Of a stretch of 64,000 nt of DNA, positions 1 through 9,861 are shown one piece after another (position 1 is the first letter of the stretch; every line of letters begins with the position of its first letter). The stretch is taken from assembly GCF_025562715.2 (NCBI RefSeq), contig NZ_JAPFCC010000001.1:693501-757500 (forward strand). The letters are read 5' to 3'. The notes beneath the pieces are model-generated. The model made no database searches and was not told the origin of the DNA. It saw only the letters and a list, made by a program, of their open reading frames with translations. Source of the stretch: Endozoicomonas gorgoniicola (GTDB taxonomy: Bacteria > Pseudomonadota > Gammaproteobacteria > Pseudomonadales > Endozoicomonadaceae). The position numbers and the translations under genes are program-made.

Positions 1-387
1 ACTAATGTACTTGCATACCTGTACTTGCCCACCAAGTACACACCAAATGCAGAAAAGCTACTGGAAAGTAACCCTGTTTGGGCTGCTCCCCATCTTTGGC
101 GAAGTGAGTTTCGCAATGTATTGGCTTTGTACCTACGAAAAAATATTATCACTTATGAGAGAGCATTGCAGATTCAGGCTGAAGCTGAAAACCTCATGAT
201 TGGCAATGAATTTGAAATGAAGTCAATCAATATTCTTTCCCTCGTAAATAGCAGCGAATGCTCAGCTTATGATTGTGAATTCGTTTCATTAGCCGTAAAT
301 TTGAATACGAAGCTCTACACGATGGATAAAAAAGTTCTCAAAGAATTTCCAAAAATATCCTGCTCTCTGAAAGATGTCATCTGTTGA
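1..387 (+). CDS. VapC-like PIN-domain toxin, 5' end outside window
   Basis: The frame is open from base 1 (T-N-V-L-A-Y-L-Y-L-P) to the TGA at 385-387, so about 128 codons are visible and only the first few are missing. The opening matches the start of type II PIN toxins, where an Asp normally precedes T-N-V-L. Further acidic residues typical of PIN ribonucleases are visible: Glu in LWRSEF, Asp in SAYDCEF and Asp in LYTMDKK. VapC toxins are Mg-dependent RNases neutralised by a VapB antitoxin normally encoded just upstream, which would lie outside the window. The gene is immediately followed by an attC site, so it is probably an integron cassette. The attC is in reverse orientation, so the gene would run against its cassette. 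An internal TTG at 25 is not the likely start. Confidence 0.75.
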   Translation, partial: TNVLAYLYLPTKYTPNAEKLLESNPVWAAPHLWRSEFRNVLALYLRKNIITYERALQIQAEAENLMIGNEFEMKSINILSLVNSSECSAYDCEFVSLAVNLNTKLYTMDKKVLKEFPKISCSLKDVIC

Positions 388-395
388 CTTCAAGC

Positions 396-466
396 AGCTA
401 ACGCCTGGTTCAGCCGCGTGCCGAAGGCACGTCGGGTGAGCGAAGCGAACGAACTGCAACCATTTG
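396..466 (-). other. Integron attC site, split by group II intron
   Basis: This is the reverse complement of the attC repeated at 5556, 6091, 13224, 16127 and 16806. It begins with the core GTTAGCT (as AGCTAAC at 396-402), carries the long imperfect stem with the tip GTGCCTTCGGCAC, and stops at CATTTG (461-466). The missing inverse core TTAGCT resumes at 2401-2406 after the intron. In the other copies the same sequence is continuous. The orientation is opposite to the other six attC sites of the window. Confidence 0.85.
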
Positions 467-2400
467 GTACGCCCGGCATGGGCATGAACTTATGGGGTGA
501 AAGTCCCCTGTGGGTAAACCAGCATCGGATCTGGAGCCGAATAAGCCCACCGATGATAACCACTAGCTTAAGGCAAGTGCAATCTCACGAGGGGTTGTGC
601 GGAGGCAGTCTGACTGCAAAAGTGCGAGCCGACGGACAGAAATCGTATACAAGGCCGAGTCTCGTGGGCGAGTGAGCCAAGGATCACAAAGCCCTCTGGT
701 TTGAGAGATACGGTAAATGCGGCGGTTGTGTACTGAAAGTTCATGCTCTTATCCGGGGAGGTCTGTTCAACATGCGATTGGTCAATCCCAGTTCTCAGCC
801 ACTGGTTACAACAGGCTCGGCGGACAGGGTTCATCACCCTGTTCGAGCAAACCCGATGACCACCAATAGCGCCTGCAGAAGTAATTCTGTGTGGTGATTG
901 AACAGAAGTCAGCAGACGTCATAGTAGTTGTTCGACAGAAGTCGTTAATCCGATTGGAAGTCGTCAACGAAGGACTGAACACCGACGAAAAGAGGAGACT
1001 GATTCCCTCAACACAGTGCAGCCGTCCGGCGACTCACTGGAGTTGGCGAAAGAATCTTTAACCAGCTTTGAACCACGATCTACTGAGTTGCGCACTGGAA
1101 CCTGCCAATTTGCTGAAAGCATGGAAACAAGTCAGAAGTAACAAAGGGGCTCCCGGAATAGATGGGATCACCATTAAAGCCTATCCTGACTTTGCCCGTC
1201 AGCACTGGCCTTCAGCGCGCCAAGCCTTACTCAATGGGACTTACAGACCATCTCCCGTCCTTCGGGCTGTTATAGAAAAGCCCGATGGTGGAGAACGGTT
1301 GCTGGGCATCCCGACAGTCATGGATCGAGTGATACAACAGGCCATTGTGCAGGTATTATCACCCATCTTTGATCCTGACTTCTCTCCCAGCAGCTTCGGT
1401 TACAGACCGGGAAGGTCTGCACAAGACGCTGTACAACAGGTTAATCGATACATTAAGCAGGGGCTGCATCAGGCGGTTGATGTTGATCTGAGTAAATTCT
1501 TTGATACGGTCAGCCATGATGTTCTTATGTCGAGAGTCTCTCGAAAGATTCACGACAAGCGTCTGTTGAAGCTGATTGGCCGCTACCTTCGTGCTGGCGT
1601 CATGGTTGATGGGCAATGCTACCCAACCCGGGTAGGTATGCCACAAGGCGGTCCACTTTCACCGCTGCTGTCGAATGTCCTTCTCGATGACCTGGACAAG
1701 GAACTGGAGTACCGGGGGCATTGCTTCGCACGCTACTGCGATGACTTTGTGATCCTCGTTGGCAGCCAGCGAGCCGGGGAGCGAGTGATGGAAAGCATCA
1801 CACGTTACCTTGAGCGCAAGCTGAAACTGAGGATAAACCCGACAAAGAGCAAGGTGGTGAAAGCTACCGAAGCTGAGTTCCTGAGTTTTACCTTCACAGG
1901 GAAGCGAATCCGCTGGTCGGAGAAGAGTCTGAACCGCTTCAGGCGAAAAATCCTGAAACTCACCAGCCGAAGCTGGGGAGTATCGATGGAATATCGCTTG
2001 AAGAAGCTGGCCGAATATATCCGGGGCTGGATGGGTTATTTCAGGATAACCGAATATTACAGTCCTATACCGCGACTGGATCAATGGATACGTCGGCGGA
2101 TTCGCTGTTGTTTTATCAAACAATGGCGAAAGCCGAAAACCCGTTACAGAAATTTGATCAGGTTAGGTGTTGATCACATCAAGGCCGCCTCGATTGCAGC
2201 CAGTAGCAAAGGGTATTACCGGCTAAGCAAAACCTATGCGGCACAGTTAGCATTAAACGACAGTTTTCTCAGTAAACTCGGGCTTGTTTCCCTGAAAGAC
2301 TTGTGGATCAGGTTTCACCACCCTCGGTGAATCGCCCGGTGCGGACCCGCACGCCGGTGTGATGTGGGGGCTGGAGGTTAGAGACCTCCGGCTACCCGAT
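467..2400 (+). mobile_element. Group IIC-attC intron
   Basis: The element starts at GTACGCCCGGCATGGG (467), a typical class C 5' end, and ends at CTACCCGAT (2400). Comparison with intact attC copies fixes both ends: exon ATTTG at 466 joins TTAGCTG at 2401. The ribozyme 5' domains occupy about 467-1067, the intron-encoded protein 1068-2330, and the domain V/VI region 2331-2400, including the CGCCCGG...CACGCCGG stem. Class C introns of the attC subgroup are known to insert into the inverse core of attC with the intron on the opposite strand to the cassette, exactly as here. The intron appears complete. Confidence 0.88.
1068..2330 (+). CDS. ltrA: Group II intron reverse transcriptase/maturase
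   Basis: This 420-residue protein is the intron-encoded protein. RT blocks are visible in order: GAPGIDG near residue 30, the LLGIPTVMDRVIQQA block, the FGYRPGRSAQDAV block, DLSKFFDTV, GMPQGGPLSPLLSN and the active-site YCDD (Cys in place of the usual Ala of YADD). The maturase-type domain X follows (EYIRGWMGYF). No H-N-H endonuclease domain follows domain X, as expected for class IIC. The predicted start is a TTG, which is weakly supported; the homologous region begins at about LEPANLLKAWKQV. It would bind intron RNA, assist splicing and carry out target-primed reverse transcription into attC DNA. Confidence 0.9.
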   Translation: MNHDLLSCALEPANLLKAWKQVRSNKGAPGIDGITIKAYPDFARQHWPSARQALLNGTYRPSPVLRAVIEKPDGGERLLGIPTVMDRVIQQAIVQVLSPIFDPDFSPSSFGYRPGRSAQDAVQQVNRYIKQGLHQAVDVDLSKFFDTVSHDVLMSRVSRKIHDKRLLKLIGRYLRAGVMVDGQCYPTRVGMPQGGPLSPLLSNVLLDDLDKELEYRGHCFARYCDDFVILVGSQRAGERVMESITRYLERKLKLRINPTKSKVVKATEAEFLSFTFTGKRIRWSEKSLNRFRRKILKLTSRSWGVSMEYRLKKLAEYIRGWMGYFRITEYYSPIPRLDQWIRRRIRCCFIKQWRKPKTRYRNLIRLGVDHIKAASIAASSKGYYRLSKTYAAQLALNDSFLSKLGLVSLKDLWIRFHHPR

Positions 2401-2820
2401 TTAGCTGTTCCTTCCAAGCTGTGAACTCTCGTATTTTTGCCCAATATTATCAACTCTGACCCATCCACATACTCTGAACTAAAAATGCTACAAGTTTCAC
2501 AGACCTTGAGCTTATTTGCCCCAGATACAAACTCTGTTGCCTATTCTGGCGCTGCACGAAGGAAAGAAACTCTGAACCTGCTTGCCGACCACAAACTCAG
2601 GAGGTGATGCGAATGGAATGAGCCAAAAACTCTTGATTCGATGGTCGGCATTGCACGCTGGAAAAAGCAATAAGCCTGATCGCCAGATTGCACAGAACCA
2701 AAGAAGTCTTTTGCTGATGAACGCTACCGCCTACCAGCAAAGATAAAACTTACAGTACATTCCTTTGCGCATTTAGGGCTGACATGGATGAAAAATATAC
2801 GACCGTTCCCAATCGCTAAC
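2401..2820 (-). other. Gene-less integron cassette (reverse orientation)
   Basis: This stretch completes the attC (TTAGCT, 2401-2406) and then holds sequence related to the cassette at 13295-16195. An 85-bp block at 2581-2665 is the exact reverse complement of 13440-13524, and weaker similarity continues toward 2401 (the rc of GGGCAAAAATACGAG parallels GGGCAAAAATGATC near 16091). No convincing ORF is present. The far boundary near 2813-2819 (CGCTAAC) is uncertain because IS110 sequence follows. Confidence 0.6.
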
Positions 2821-2869
2821 TTTGTACGAAGAGAATACTGGTTTCAGGTGTTGATTTCGAGGGTTATAT

Positions 2870-3179
2870 GAAATGAAAACAGCCTCTTGCTTTTGAGAAA
2901 GAAAAGGGACTGAAGTTTAGCGGACTAGCCCGCCCGGCGGGCACACAACCCAGAGTAACTCTTAGCTGCCAACCTCAATTCTTCGTCCTACGATAAGGAA
3001 GGAGGCATATCCGAGCCAGAGACCGAACGCACACTGGTGCTCTTGCCCGAAGTTTAGCGTGGTCGGGAGGCTGGCGACCGCATCACTGATGACGCCTGGC
3101 GATCTCGTTCAGAAGACTACATATGATCGACAGCCCCATACCCGGATATGCCTTCGTTCAGTAGTGTAGGAACGCAGTC
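2870..3179 (+). ncRNA. Possible IS110 bridge (seeker) RNA region
   Basis: No ORF is present here. The region has a GC-rich hairpin (GCCCGCC/GGCGGGC, 2928-2942), an 11-bp direct repeat GAAGTTTAGCG at 2912-2922 and 3049-3059, and other short inverted repeats. In characterised IS110-group elements the non-coding end upstream of the recombinase gene encodes the RNA that selects target and donor sites. That role is inferred from family and position only; exact RNA ends are unknown. Confidence 0.35.
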
Positions 3180-4541
3180 ATGAAACACAACCCAAATCCG
3201 GCTAAAGTTCAAAAGCGGATATCTGGCCATCTAAAAACCGTGAACCTCTATGCTGCAGGCATTGATATTGGTTCAGAGTTCCACTTTGTTGCTGTCCCTA
3301 AAGAGCTCGATGAACAGTCGGTTCGGTCTTTTGCCTGCTTTACCTCTGATCTCGAAATGATGACTCAATGGCTCGTGAAAATCGGAATTACGACCGTGGT
3401 CATGGAGTCTACCGGAATCTATTGGATTCCCGCTTTCGAAATGCTTGAAGAGCACGGCCTTGACGTCAAACTGGTGAATGCTCGTCATGTTAAAAACGTC
3501 CCTGGTCGTAAAAGTGATGTGCAGGACTGTCAGTGGTTACAACAACTGCATACTCATGGCCTGCTTGAGGGAGCTTTTCGCCCTGAAGATCAGGTGTGTG
3601 CCTTGCGTGCCTATATGCGTCAGCGTGAAACCCTGATCCGTTACCGGGCGTCGCACATACAGCACATGCAGAAAGCTTTACGGCAAATGAACCTGTTGTT
3701 GGACAATGTCGTTGCGGATATCACTGGCAAAACGGGGATGGGTATCATTCTCTCCATTCTCGCGGGAGAGCGTGACCCAGAGGTACTGGCCAAACACCGG
3801 GACTCTCATTGTAAAAAATCAGAGAAAGTCATTGCTAAGTCACTGCATGGGCATTACCGGGTGGAACACCTATTTGCCTTAAAGCAGTCTGTTGAGCTTT
3901 ATGATTTTTACGAAAAGCAAATTGAAGCTTGTGACAAGGCATTGGAAGACCAGTTGAACCAGTTTGATGATAAGTCCGAGAGTATCTCTCTGCCTGCAAA
4001 ACGCAAATCAGCCAGCGCCCCTGCTTTTGATGTAAGAACTCACCTTTACCGGGTGACAGGGGTAGATCTGACATCGATTGAGGGAATAGAGGAAAATACC
4101 GCCCTGAAGGTAGTTTCTGAAATTGGTACAGACATGAGTCGCTGGCCGACAGTGAAGCACTTTTGTTCCTGGCTGGGACTGAGCCCGGGAAACAAGATAT
4201 CAGGAGGCAAAGTGTTGAGCAGCAAGACCAAAAGAATCCCTAACCGGGCCGCTTCTGCTCTGCGTATGGCTGCACTGACTCTGGTGAGTTCGAAAAGTGC
4301 GCTGGGAGCCTATTATCGTCGAATGAGAAGTAAGCTGGGGGCACCAAAAGCGATTACAGCGACTGCACATAAACTTGCCCGGCTGATTTACAGCATGCTG
4401 AAAAACGGCTCAGAGTACGTAGATAGAGGTCAGGACTACTACGAGGAGCAATACCGTGACCGAGTCATTAAAAACATGAGAAAGCGCGCTGAAGACATGG
4501 GTTACAAACTGGTCGAAATTGAAACAGCCGCACCATCTTGA
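3180..4541 (+). CDS. IS110-family transposase (RuvC-like DEDD)
   Basis: The 453-residue protein has the two-part IS110 structure. The N-terminal RuvC-like domain shows Asp in AGIDIGSEFHF, Glu in VVMESTGIYW and the D-x2-D of GRKSDVQDCQWLQ. The C-terminal Tnp20 domain contains SWLGLSPGNKISGGK, in the position of the family's catalytic serine, followed by a basic helix rich in Ala and Arg. IS110 enzymes recombine DNA through a circular intermediate guided by an element-encoded RNA. The start follows AGGAACGCAGTC, a reasonable ribosome binding site. The gene appears intact. Confidence 0.9.
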   Translation: MKHNPNPAKVQKRISGHLKTVNLYAAGIDIGSEFHFVAVPKELDEQSVRSFACFTSDLEMMTQWLVKIGITTVVMESTGIYWIPAFEMLEEHGLDVKLVNARHVKNVPGRKSDVQDCQWLQQLHTHGLLEGAFRPEDQVCALRAYMRQRETLIRYRASHIQHMQKALRQMNLLLDNVVADITGKTGMGIILSILAGERDPEVLAKHRDSHCKKSEKVIAKSLHGHYRVEHLFALKQSVELYDFYEKQIEACDKALEDQLNQFDDKSESISLPAKRKSASAPAFDVRTHLYRVTGVDLTSIEGIEENTALKVVSEIGTDMSRWPTVKHFCSWLGLSPGNKISGGKVLSSKTKRIPNRAASALRMAALTLVSSKSALGAYYRRMRSKLGAPKAITATAHKLARLIYSMLKNGSEYVDRGQDYYEEQYRDRVIKNMRKRAEDMGYKLVEIETAAPS

Positions 4542-4559
4542 CTCTATGCAAATAACTAG

Positions 4560-5018
4560 TCCCGAAGGAGTTACTCAGAAGCAATTTCTGGCTGCTCTGA
4601 TTCAAATAGTACAGCAAAAGTAGAAGCGTCTAATATCTATAGTGTCACTGACTTTGATTACACAATGAATAATCAACAAGCGGTTTCTCTATCATTTGGT
4701 CAAACAAATGAAAATTTTTGTTCTGCAACGATTTATAGATCCTCTGTAGCCAAAGGCTATAAAATTCAATCCAAACAAAATAACAACAAATCAATATCTG
4801 CTGACTGTCATTGGGACGGTAAATATTATGTCCAGTCTTCAAAACATCAGACATCAGTAGACCTCGAAATTTCTGACCTTGACAGGAATGCAAAAAATGC
4901 AGTTCTTAACATTTCATTGAAACTGATTGAACCAAAAAGTGGAGAATTCTTCACCTTGAACAACGTAGCTCTTAATCTTAGTGGCAATAATTTCGATAGC
5001 CTGGTGAAAGAAATATAA
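4560..5018 (+). pseudogene. Lipoprotein gene missing its 5' end
   Basis: The frame is open from 4560 and reads ISGCSDSNST at the start, where I-S-G-C looks like a lipobox with the lipidated Cys at 4593. The signal peptide that should precede it is missing and IS110 sequence lies there instead. The remaining ~140 residues are polar with no recognised domain. An internal ATG at 4665 exists but would give a protein without a signal sequence. The stop overlaps the attC that follows, as is usual for integron cassette genes, so this was a cassette-encoded lipoprotein broken by IS110. Confidence 0.6.
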
Positions 5019-5097
5019 CAAAAAGTTCCAGTTCGTTCCGGGGCTTCGCCCCTCCACCCGACGCGCCTTCGGCGCGCGGCTGAACTTGGCGTTATGC
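5013..5097 (+). other. Integron attC site
   Basis: TATAAC at the lipoprotein stop is followed by two stem regions (GGGGCTTCGCCCC and GCGCCTTCGGCGCGC) and ends in GCGTTATGC, with the core GTTATGC at 5091-5097. The right arm CGGCTGAACTTGGCGTTATG matches the other attC copies while the left arm differs. The orientation is forward. Confidence 0.8.
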
Positions 5098-5626
5098 GGA
5101 TAAACTCAACATATGATTTCTGTCGTAAACTTCAGATTTGTTGAGCATTTGGGTTTGTGAGCCTTTCCCAAGCTGGCGAATTGACTCTGTGCCTACCAAT
5201 AATCAGTGTCGTGCAATGCCAGCAGAAAGTTCAGTTCTCTTCCCCGCTGCCAAGATGGTTTCGTGCCTGGTAGCGGCAGGGAGGCGCGCCAGCCCAGAGT
5301 TCAGAATGTTTGGCAAAGTTCAAACAAGCTGGCCGCAGCTTCCGAGTGCTTACCGCTTGGCATGGCAGCACATGGTTTCTGTGCGCCTTGTTGGCGTTAG
5401 TCTGTGCCCGGCTGGCAAGCAAGCTCTGTGTTCGTGCAACGCCAGTAATGAATTTTCTGTTTCGGTGCTGTTGGCAGGTTCCGAGAAAAACTCAACAGGT
5501 TTCGCAACGGTGGCAAAGTTCTTGCCCAGCAACAGAATCCGAGTAAAGCAAATCCGCATAACAAATGGTTGCAGTTCGTTCGCTTCGCTCACCCGACGTG
5601 CCTTCGGCACGCGGCTGAACCAGGCG
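5092..5626 (+). other. Gene-less integron cassette, copy 1 (535 bp)
   Basis: The unit spans from the cut site in one attC core to the next. It is repeated almost exactly at 5627-6161, and a third, slightly diverged copy starts at 6162. A 166-codon forward frame crosses it, but that frame runs into the attC stem, overlaps several other open frames of similar length and shows no domain or ribosome binding site, so I regard it as non-coding. Internal near-repeats are visible (GTGCAATGCCAGCAGAAAGTT and GTGCAACGCCAGTAATGAA). Confidence 0.75.
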
Positions 5627-5632
5627 TTATGC
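5556..5632 (+). other. Integron attC site
   Basis: GCATAAC (5556-5562) pairs with GTTATGC (5626-5632). The inner arms GGTTGCAGTTCG and CGGCTGAACC and the tip GTGCCTTCGGCAC give the long imperfect hairpin expected of attC. The orientation is forward. Confidence 0.9.
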
Positions 5633-6161
5633 GGATAAACTCAACATATGATTTCTGTCGTAAACTTCAGATTTGTTGAGCATTTGGGTTTGTGAGCCTT
5701 TCCCAAGCTGGCGAATTGACTCTGTGCCTACCAATAATCAGTGTCGTGCAATGCCAGCAGAAAGTTCAGTTCTCTTCCCCGCTGCCAAGATGGTTTCGTG
5801 CCTGGTAGCGGCAGGGAGGCGCGCCAGCCCAGAGTTCAGAATGTTTGGCAAAGTTCAAACAAGCTGGCCGCAGCTTCCGAGTGCTTACCGCTTGGCATGG
5901 CAGCACATGGTTTCTGTGCGCCTTGTTGGCGTTAGTCTGTGTCCGGCTGGCAAGCAAGCTCTGTGTTCGTGCAACGCCAGTAATGAATTTTCTGTTTCGG
6001 TGCTGTTGGCAGGTTCCGAGAAAAACTCAACAGGTTTCGCAACGGTGGCAAAGTTCTTGCCCAGCAACAGAATCCGAGTAAAGCAAATCCGCATAACAAA
6101 TGGTTGCAGTTCGTTCGCTTCGCTCACCCGACGTGCCTTCGGCACGCGGCTGAACCAGGCG
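5627..6161 (+). other. Gene-less integron cassette, copy 2 (535 bp)
   Basis: This is a near-perfect tandem duplicate of 5092-5626; I noticed one substitution (TGTGCCCGG against TGTGTCCGG near 5940). Such identity implies recent duplication or repeated integration of the same cassette. Confidence 0.75.
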
Positions 6162-6167
6162 TTATGC
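6091..6167 (+). other. Integron attC site
   Basis: The sequence is the same as the site at 5556-5632: GCATAAC at 6091-6097 and GTTATGC at 6161-6167. Confidence 0.9.
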
Positions 6168-7983
6168 GGATAAACTCAACATATGATTTCTGTCGTAAAC
6201 TTCAGATTTGTTGAGAATTTGGGTTTGCGAGCCTTTCCCAAGCTGGCGAATTGACTCTGTGCCAACCAATAATCAGTGTCGTGCAATGTCAGCAGAAAGT
6301 TCAGTTCTCTTCCCCGCTGCCAAGATGGTTTCGTGCCCGGTAGCGGCAGGGAGGCGCGCCAGCCCGGAGTTCAGAATGTTTGGCAAGGTTCAAACAAGCT
6401 GGCCGTAGCTTCCGAGTGCTTACCGCTTGGCATGGCAGCACATGGTTTCTGTGCGCCTTGTTGGTGTTAGTCTGTGCCCGGCTGGCAAGCAAGCTCTGTG
6501 TTCGTGCAACGCCAGTAATGAATTTTCTGTTTCGGTGCTGTTGGCAGGTTCCGAGAAAAACTGTAAGCGGTTGGTGAACCCCATCTACCCCTATTTCCAC
6601 CAATCCGCTATTTTTAAATCATCCGGTGTGAGATTCATTGGTAACAGGTGCTCAACACTTGCCCCTTTAGGTAATTGCGGAACTCTGGACAGCACATAGC
6701 GGAACCAAGCATAAGGCTCCAGACCGTTGGCTTTGGCCGTTTCGATCAGGCTATACAGAACTGCGCTGGCATTGGCACCATTAACGCATTGGGCAAAGAG
6801 CCAGTTCTTGCGACCGATCACAAAGGGTTTTATCGCTCGCTCTGCGGCATTGTTGTCAATGTCCAGCAGTCCGCTATCAAGATAGCGCATCAGATAAGGC
6901 CACTGATTTTGCGCATAAGTAATGGCTTTGCCCAGCTTGTTTTTCGGGGCTATTTTCGGTTGCTGCCTGTCCAGCCATTTTTTCAGCTTATCCATAACCG
7001 GTCGGCTTTCCGATTGCCGGATCTGGAAGCGTTCTTCAACAGATTTGTCTTTGATCCTTCTCTCTATGGCGTAGAGCGTCTGGATCATGTTCAGCACCTG
7101 GGCCGGTTTGCTGATTTTAGTTTGCGGCCCACCCTTCTTTTTGGGGATAGCGTCCAGAGCTTCCTTGAATTTTCTGCGGGTGTGCGCAAGGCAGCCAACC
7201 AGCTCAATCTCTGGCTGCTTGCTGCTCAGGGTTTTATAGGCAGGCAAGCCGTCACACTGTAAATAGCCGCTAAAACCGGACAAAAACGCTTGTGGCCGTC
7301 CGTGATCCCTGCCTGACTGGTAGTTGTACAACACAACGGGAGAACCCAGCTGCCCTGTCGTACGATACAGCCACATGTAGGACTTGTTTTGCGGTGTACG
7401 ATCAGGTTCGTTCAATACCTGTAGTGGTGTTTCATCCGCCTGGATGCATGGCTGCTTAACCAGCATCTTCTGTAAAGTGTCGTACAGTGGCTGAAGTAAA
7501 ACCGACACCCTGATCATCCATTCAGACATTGACGCACGACGGATCTCTACGCCCATGCGCTTGAGGATAAACTCCTGACGGTACAGTGGCAGGGCGTCGC
7601 AGTATTTGCTGGTGATAATCCAGGCCAGCAGGCCGGGGGTAGCAATACTCTTGGGGATAGGCAGTTTCGGCATCGGCGCTGTCTTAACGCCAGACTCGCA
7701 CTCACAGCGGTACTTTAACCGCTGAAATTCAATGACTTTAACCTGGGCCGGAACAATGTCCAGCTTGCAGCTACTTTCGTGACCAAACGCCTGAAGCGCT
7801 TTGCCGCAGCAGTCGCATTGTTTTTCTTCTTCGGAGACATCCAGTGTTACAACATCACGGGGCAGGTCTTCAGATAATGTTTTTCTGACAGGCTTTTTCC
7901 GCTGGTGAGCCTCAATGGTTTGGGTTTCAGGCTCTTGCTCTTCTTCAGTGGCTTCTTCAGCCAGTTCTTCCGCTTCATTAAAG

Positions 7984-9717
7984 CCGTCATTCACCACCCT
8001 ATTCAGGAATAAATTTCTTGGTACGTTGAGCCCAAAATAAAAATGATCGTCGATTGCCTCTCCGATATTCCAACCATGTGTTTCTCCGTCCCGTTAACCG
8101 ACAGCACATGAATCCCATCAAAGCACAGGAAAACCCATCTGCCCGTTGGGTTCTGGGCTGGTTTCTTCTTCATGTCCGGGAACGTTCGGCTCTGCCTTTT
8201 CAGTTCATAGCGGATTCGATGCTGAATTGCAGCATAGACCATAAGGCAGAGTGTCATCACCATTAACAGGGCCTCAATACGCTCAGGTTTTTTGAGATAC
8301 AGTGAAGACACCAGAAAATCAGGGCTCTTCAGGAAGCGAAAACCTCTCTCAACCTGCTGCTGGGATTTATACGTCCTCAGTAGTTCGCCAGCGTCAAGCC
8401 GGGCTGTATCTGTATCGTTGGTTGCCAGAACAAAACAACCCAACGATGCTTCTGCATCACGACGAGTCTGTACAGCAACCGCGCAGGAGCCTGTCACATA
8501 ATATTCATAGTGGTCGGGAACTGTCCCATCAGCAGGACGGCCTTTGGTTTTATAGCAGGGACTCTCGATGATCTCAGGTTCAGCCTGGCAGTATACGGAC
8601 TGTTTTTGCCATAGCTTGAAAGCTTCCATGGCATCCGATTCGCAACAGAATGGCTTCTTGCCCAATTTCTCAAGTTCCTTGAATTCCTTCAGGGACTTTT
8701 TCTGCATACGCCTTGTCAGTGTCTTCTGTTCTGTTTTCTGGCTTTGATTATTTCGAAACAGTACCCAACGTTGTACGACACCTGCATAGTCAGACAGAGT
8801 TTCTACAGATTCGTAATGCTCAAACCCTTCAACCTCAACCATTGAGCGCAATGGCGCACTTTGAACCAGTTCTTTGGCTGCACCAATGTTGAGAGGAACT
8901 CTGGAGATAAACAACTGATCCTGCTGACTCAGTTCCTGAACGGTTTCAGCCACATACAATGCGGCATCACCGATGAAGTAACGGGCATTAAGTGCCGCTT
9001 TGAAGCTCTTTATATGCTCAGAAACCACTTGTTTGAAACTGGTCTTGTCCGTCACATTACCGCTGGCTGCTTTCATAAACATCGGAATGCCTGCCCGGTT
9101 TTCGGTCAGCAGGAGCAATATGGCCTGGTTCAGATCAGGACGATGATCTCGGCTGTAGCCCTTGCAAAGCCTGATGCAATTGAGGTCTTCGCCACTGACT
9201 TCCTCCTCGCTGTTATAACGGCCATCGACGTGAAATCCTGTGCCATCAAGGTTGAGTGCATCACATGGCAATTTGAGATGCGTAGCCACCTTGATAGCCA
9301 GCTCAAAATAGACTTTACTGACACCCAGTTCAAACAGTTCATCCAGTGTTCTTCCAAGAACTTTGTCGTTTATGTGCTCGGGCTCAATCCCCTCTCTGAT
9401 CAGTTTATCGAGGGGTTTATTGGAGAAGAACTGAGGGAACATGTGGAGAGACTGCCCCGTAAAGCCGAGGCCATTGATAATCATCGCGACAACGGCCTCA
9501 CCGTGGGAGATGTTCCATTCGTCAGATACTTTGGGCGCGCGCCTGTCGATATGGTCGGCAATGCCCAGCTCTTTGCACATTCCAGCCACTAGACCGAGAT
9601 GATCCATGACCTGAGAGCGGTATTGAATAGGAGGCATAACAAGGCTTCTTGATATTTGCTTATCTGATAATAGATAGCAGGTATTAGGAAAATGTCATGC
9701 TGGGTGGTGAATGTCGG
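7984..9717 (-). mobile_element. IS1634-family insertion sequence inside IS66 copy A
   Basis: Terminal inverted repeats are CCGTCATTCACCACCC at the left and CCGACATTCACCACCC (reverse complement) at the right, 15 of 16 matching. A 6-bp duplication TTAAAG flanks it (7978-7983 and 9718-9723), in the 5-6 bp range of this family. The element is 1734 bp with one gene. Confidence 0.88.
8003..9637 (-). CDS. IS1634-family transposase
   Basis: The 544-residue protein starts MPPIQYRSQVMDHLGLVAGM and resembles the IS1634 group, with an N-terminal DUF4277-like region. A DDE-type core is suggested by ALNLDGTGFHVDG near residue 125, YFIGDAALYVAE near 220 and the C-terminal TYKSQQQVERGFRFLK segment, which holds the catalytic Glu in the IS4-superfamily arrangement. 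It fills the element between short ends and appears intact. Confidence 0.85.
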   Translation of the reverse strand: MPPIQYRSQVMDHLGLVAGMCKELGIADHIDRRAPKVSDEWNISHGEAVVAMIINGLGFTGQSLHMFPQFFSNKPLDKLIREGIEPEHINDKVLGRTLDELFELGVSKVYFELAIKVATHLKLPCDALNLDGTGFHVDGRYNSEEEVSGEDLNCIRLCKGYSRDHRPDLNQAILLLLTENRAGIPMFMKAASGNVTDKTSFKQVVSEHIKSFKAALNARYFIGDAALYVAETVQELSQQDQLFISRVPLNIGAAKELVQSAPLRSMVEVEGFEHYESVETLSDYAGVVQRWVLFRNNQSQKTEQKTLTRRMQKKSLKEFKELEKLGKKPFCCESDAMEAFKLWQKQSVYCQAEPEIIESPCYKTKGRPADGTVPDHYEYYVTGSCAVAVQTRRDAEASLGCFVLATNDTDTARLDAGELLRTYKSQQQVERGFRFLKSPDFLVSSLYLKKPERIEALLMVMTLCLMVYAAIQHRIRYELKRQSRTFPDMKKKPAQNPTGRWVFLCFDGIHVLSVNGTEKHMVGISERQSTIIFILGSTYQEIYS

Positions 9718-9861
9718 TTAAAGAGCAGTCCCTGATCTTCAAAACGTTCGCTGGAGGAACCAAATTTCTTATGCTGATATAACCGGAACTGTTCTTCATA
9801 CCACGCCAGTTTCGTCTTCAGCTGGATAATTTCGTAAGCGGTTGGGGAACTCCATCTACCC

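Larger units (their letters stand above)
2820..4560 (+). mobile_element. IS110-family insertion sequence (ends approximate)
   Basis: One transposase gene (3180-4541) is preceded by about 350 bp of non-coding DNA. IS110 elements lack terminal inverted repeats, so the ends cannot be placed exactly. The right end lies close to 4560, because the interrupted lipoprotein frame resumes there. The left end lies between the cassette sequence and about 2880. The long 5' non-coding part is typical of IS110-group elements. Confidence 0.7.

Noticed and set aside
418..675. Forward frame at the intron 5' end
   Set aside because: It crosses the attC-intron junction and lies in ribozyme domain I sequence; no protein similarity.
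5138..6173. 166-codon forward frames in the repeated cassettes (5138-5638 and 5673-6173)
   Set aside because: They run through the attC stem, overlap several equally long frames on both strands, lack a ribosome binding site and show no domain. Their conservation is explained by DNA duplication.
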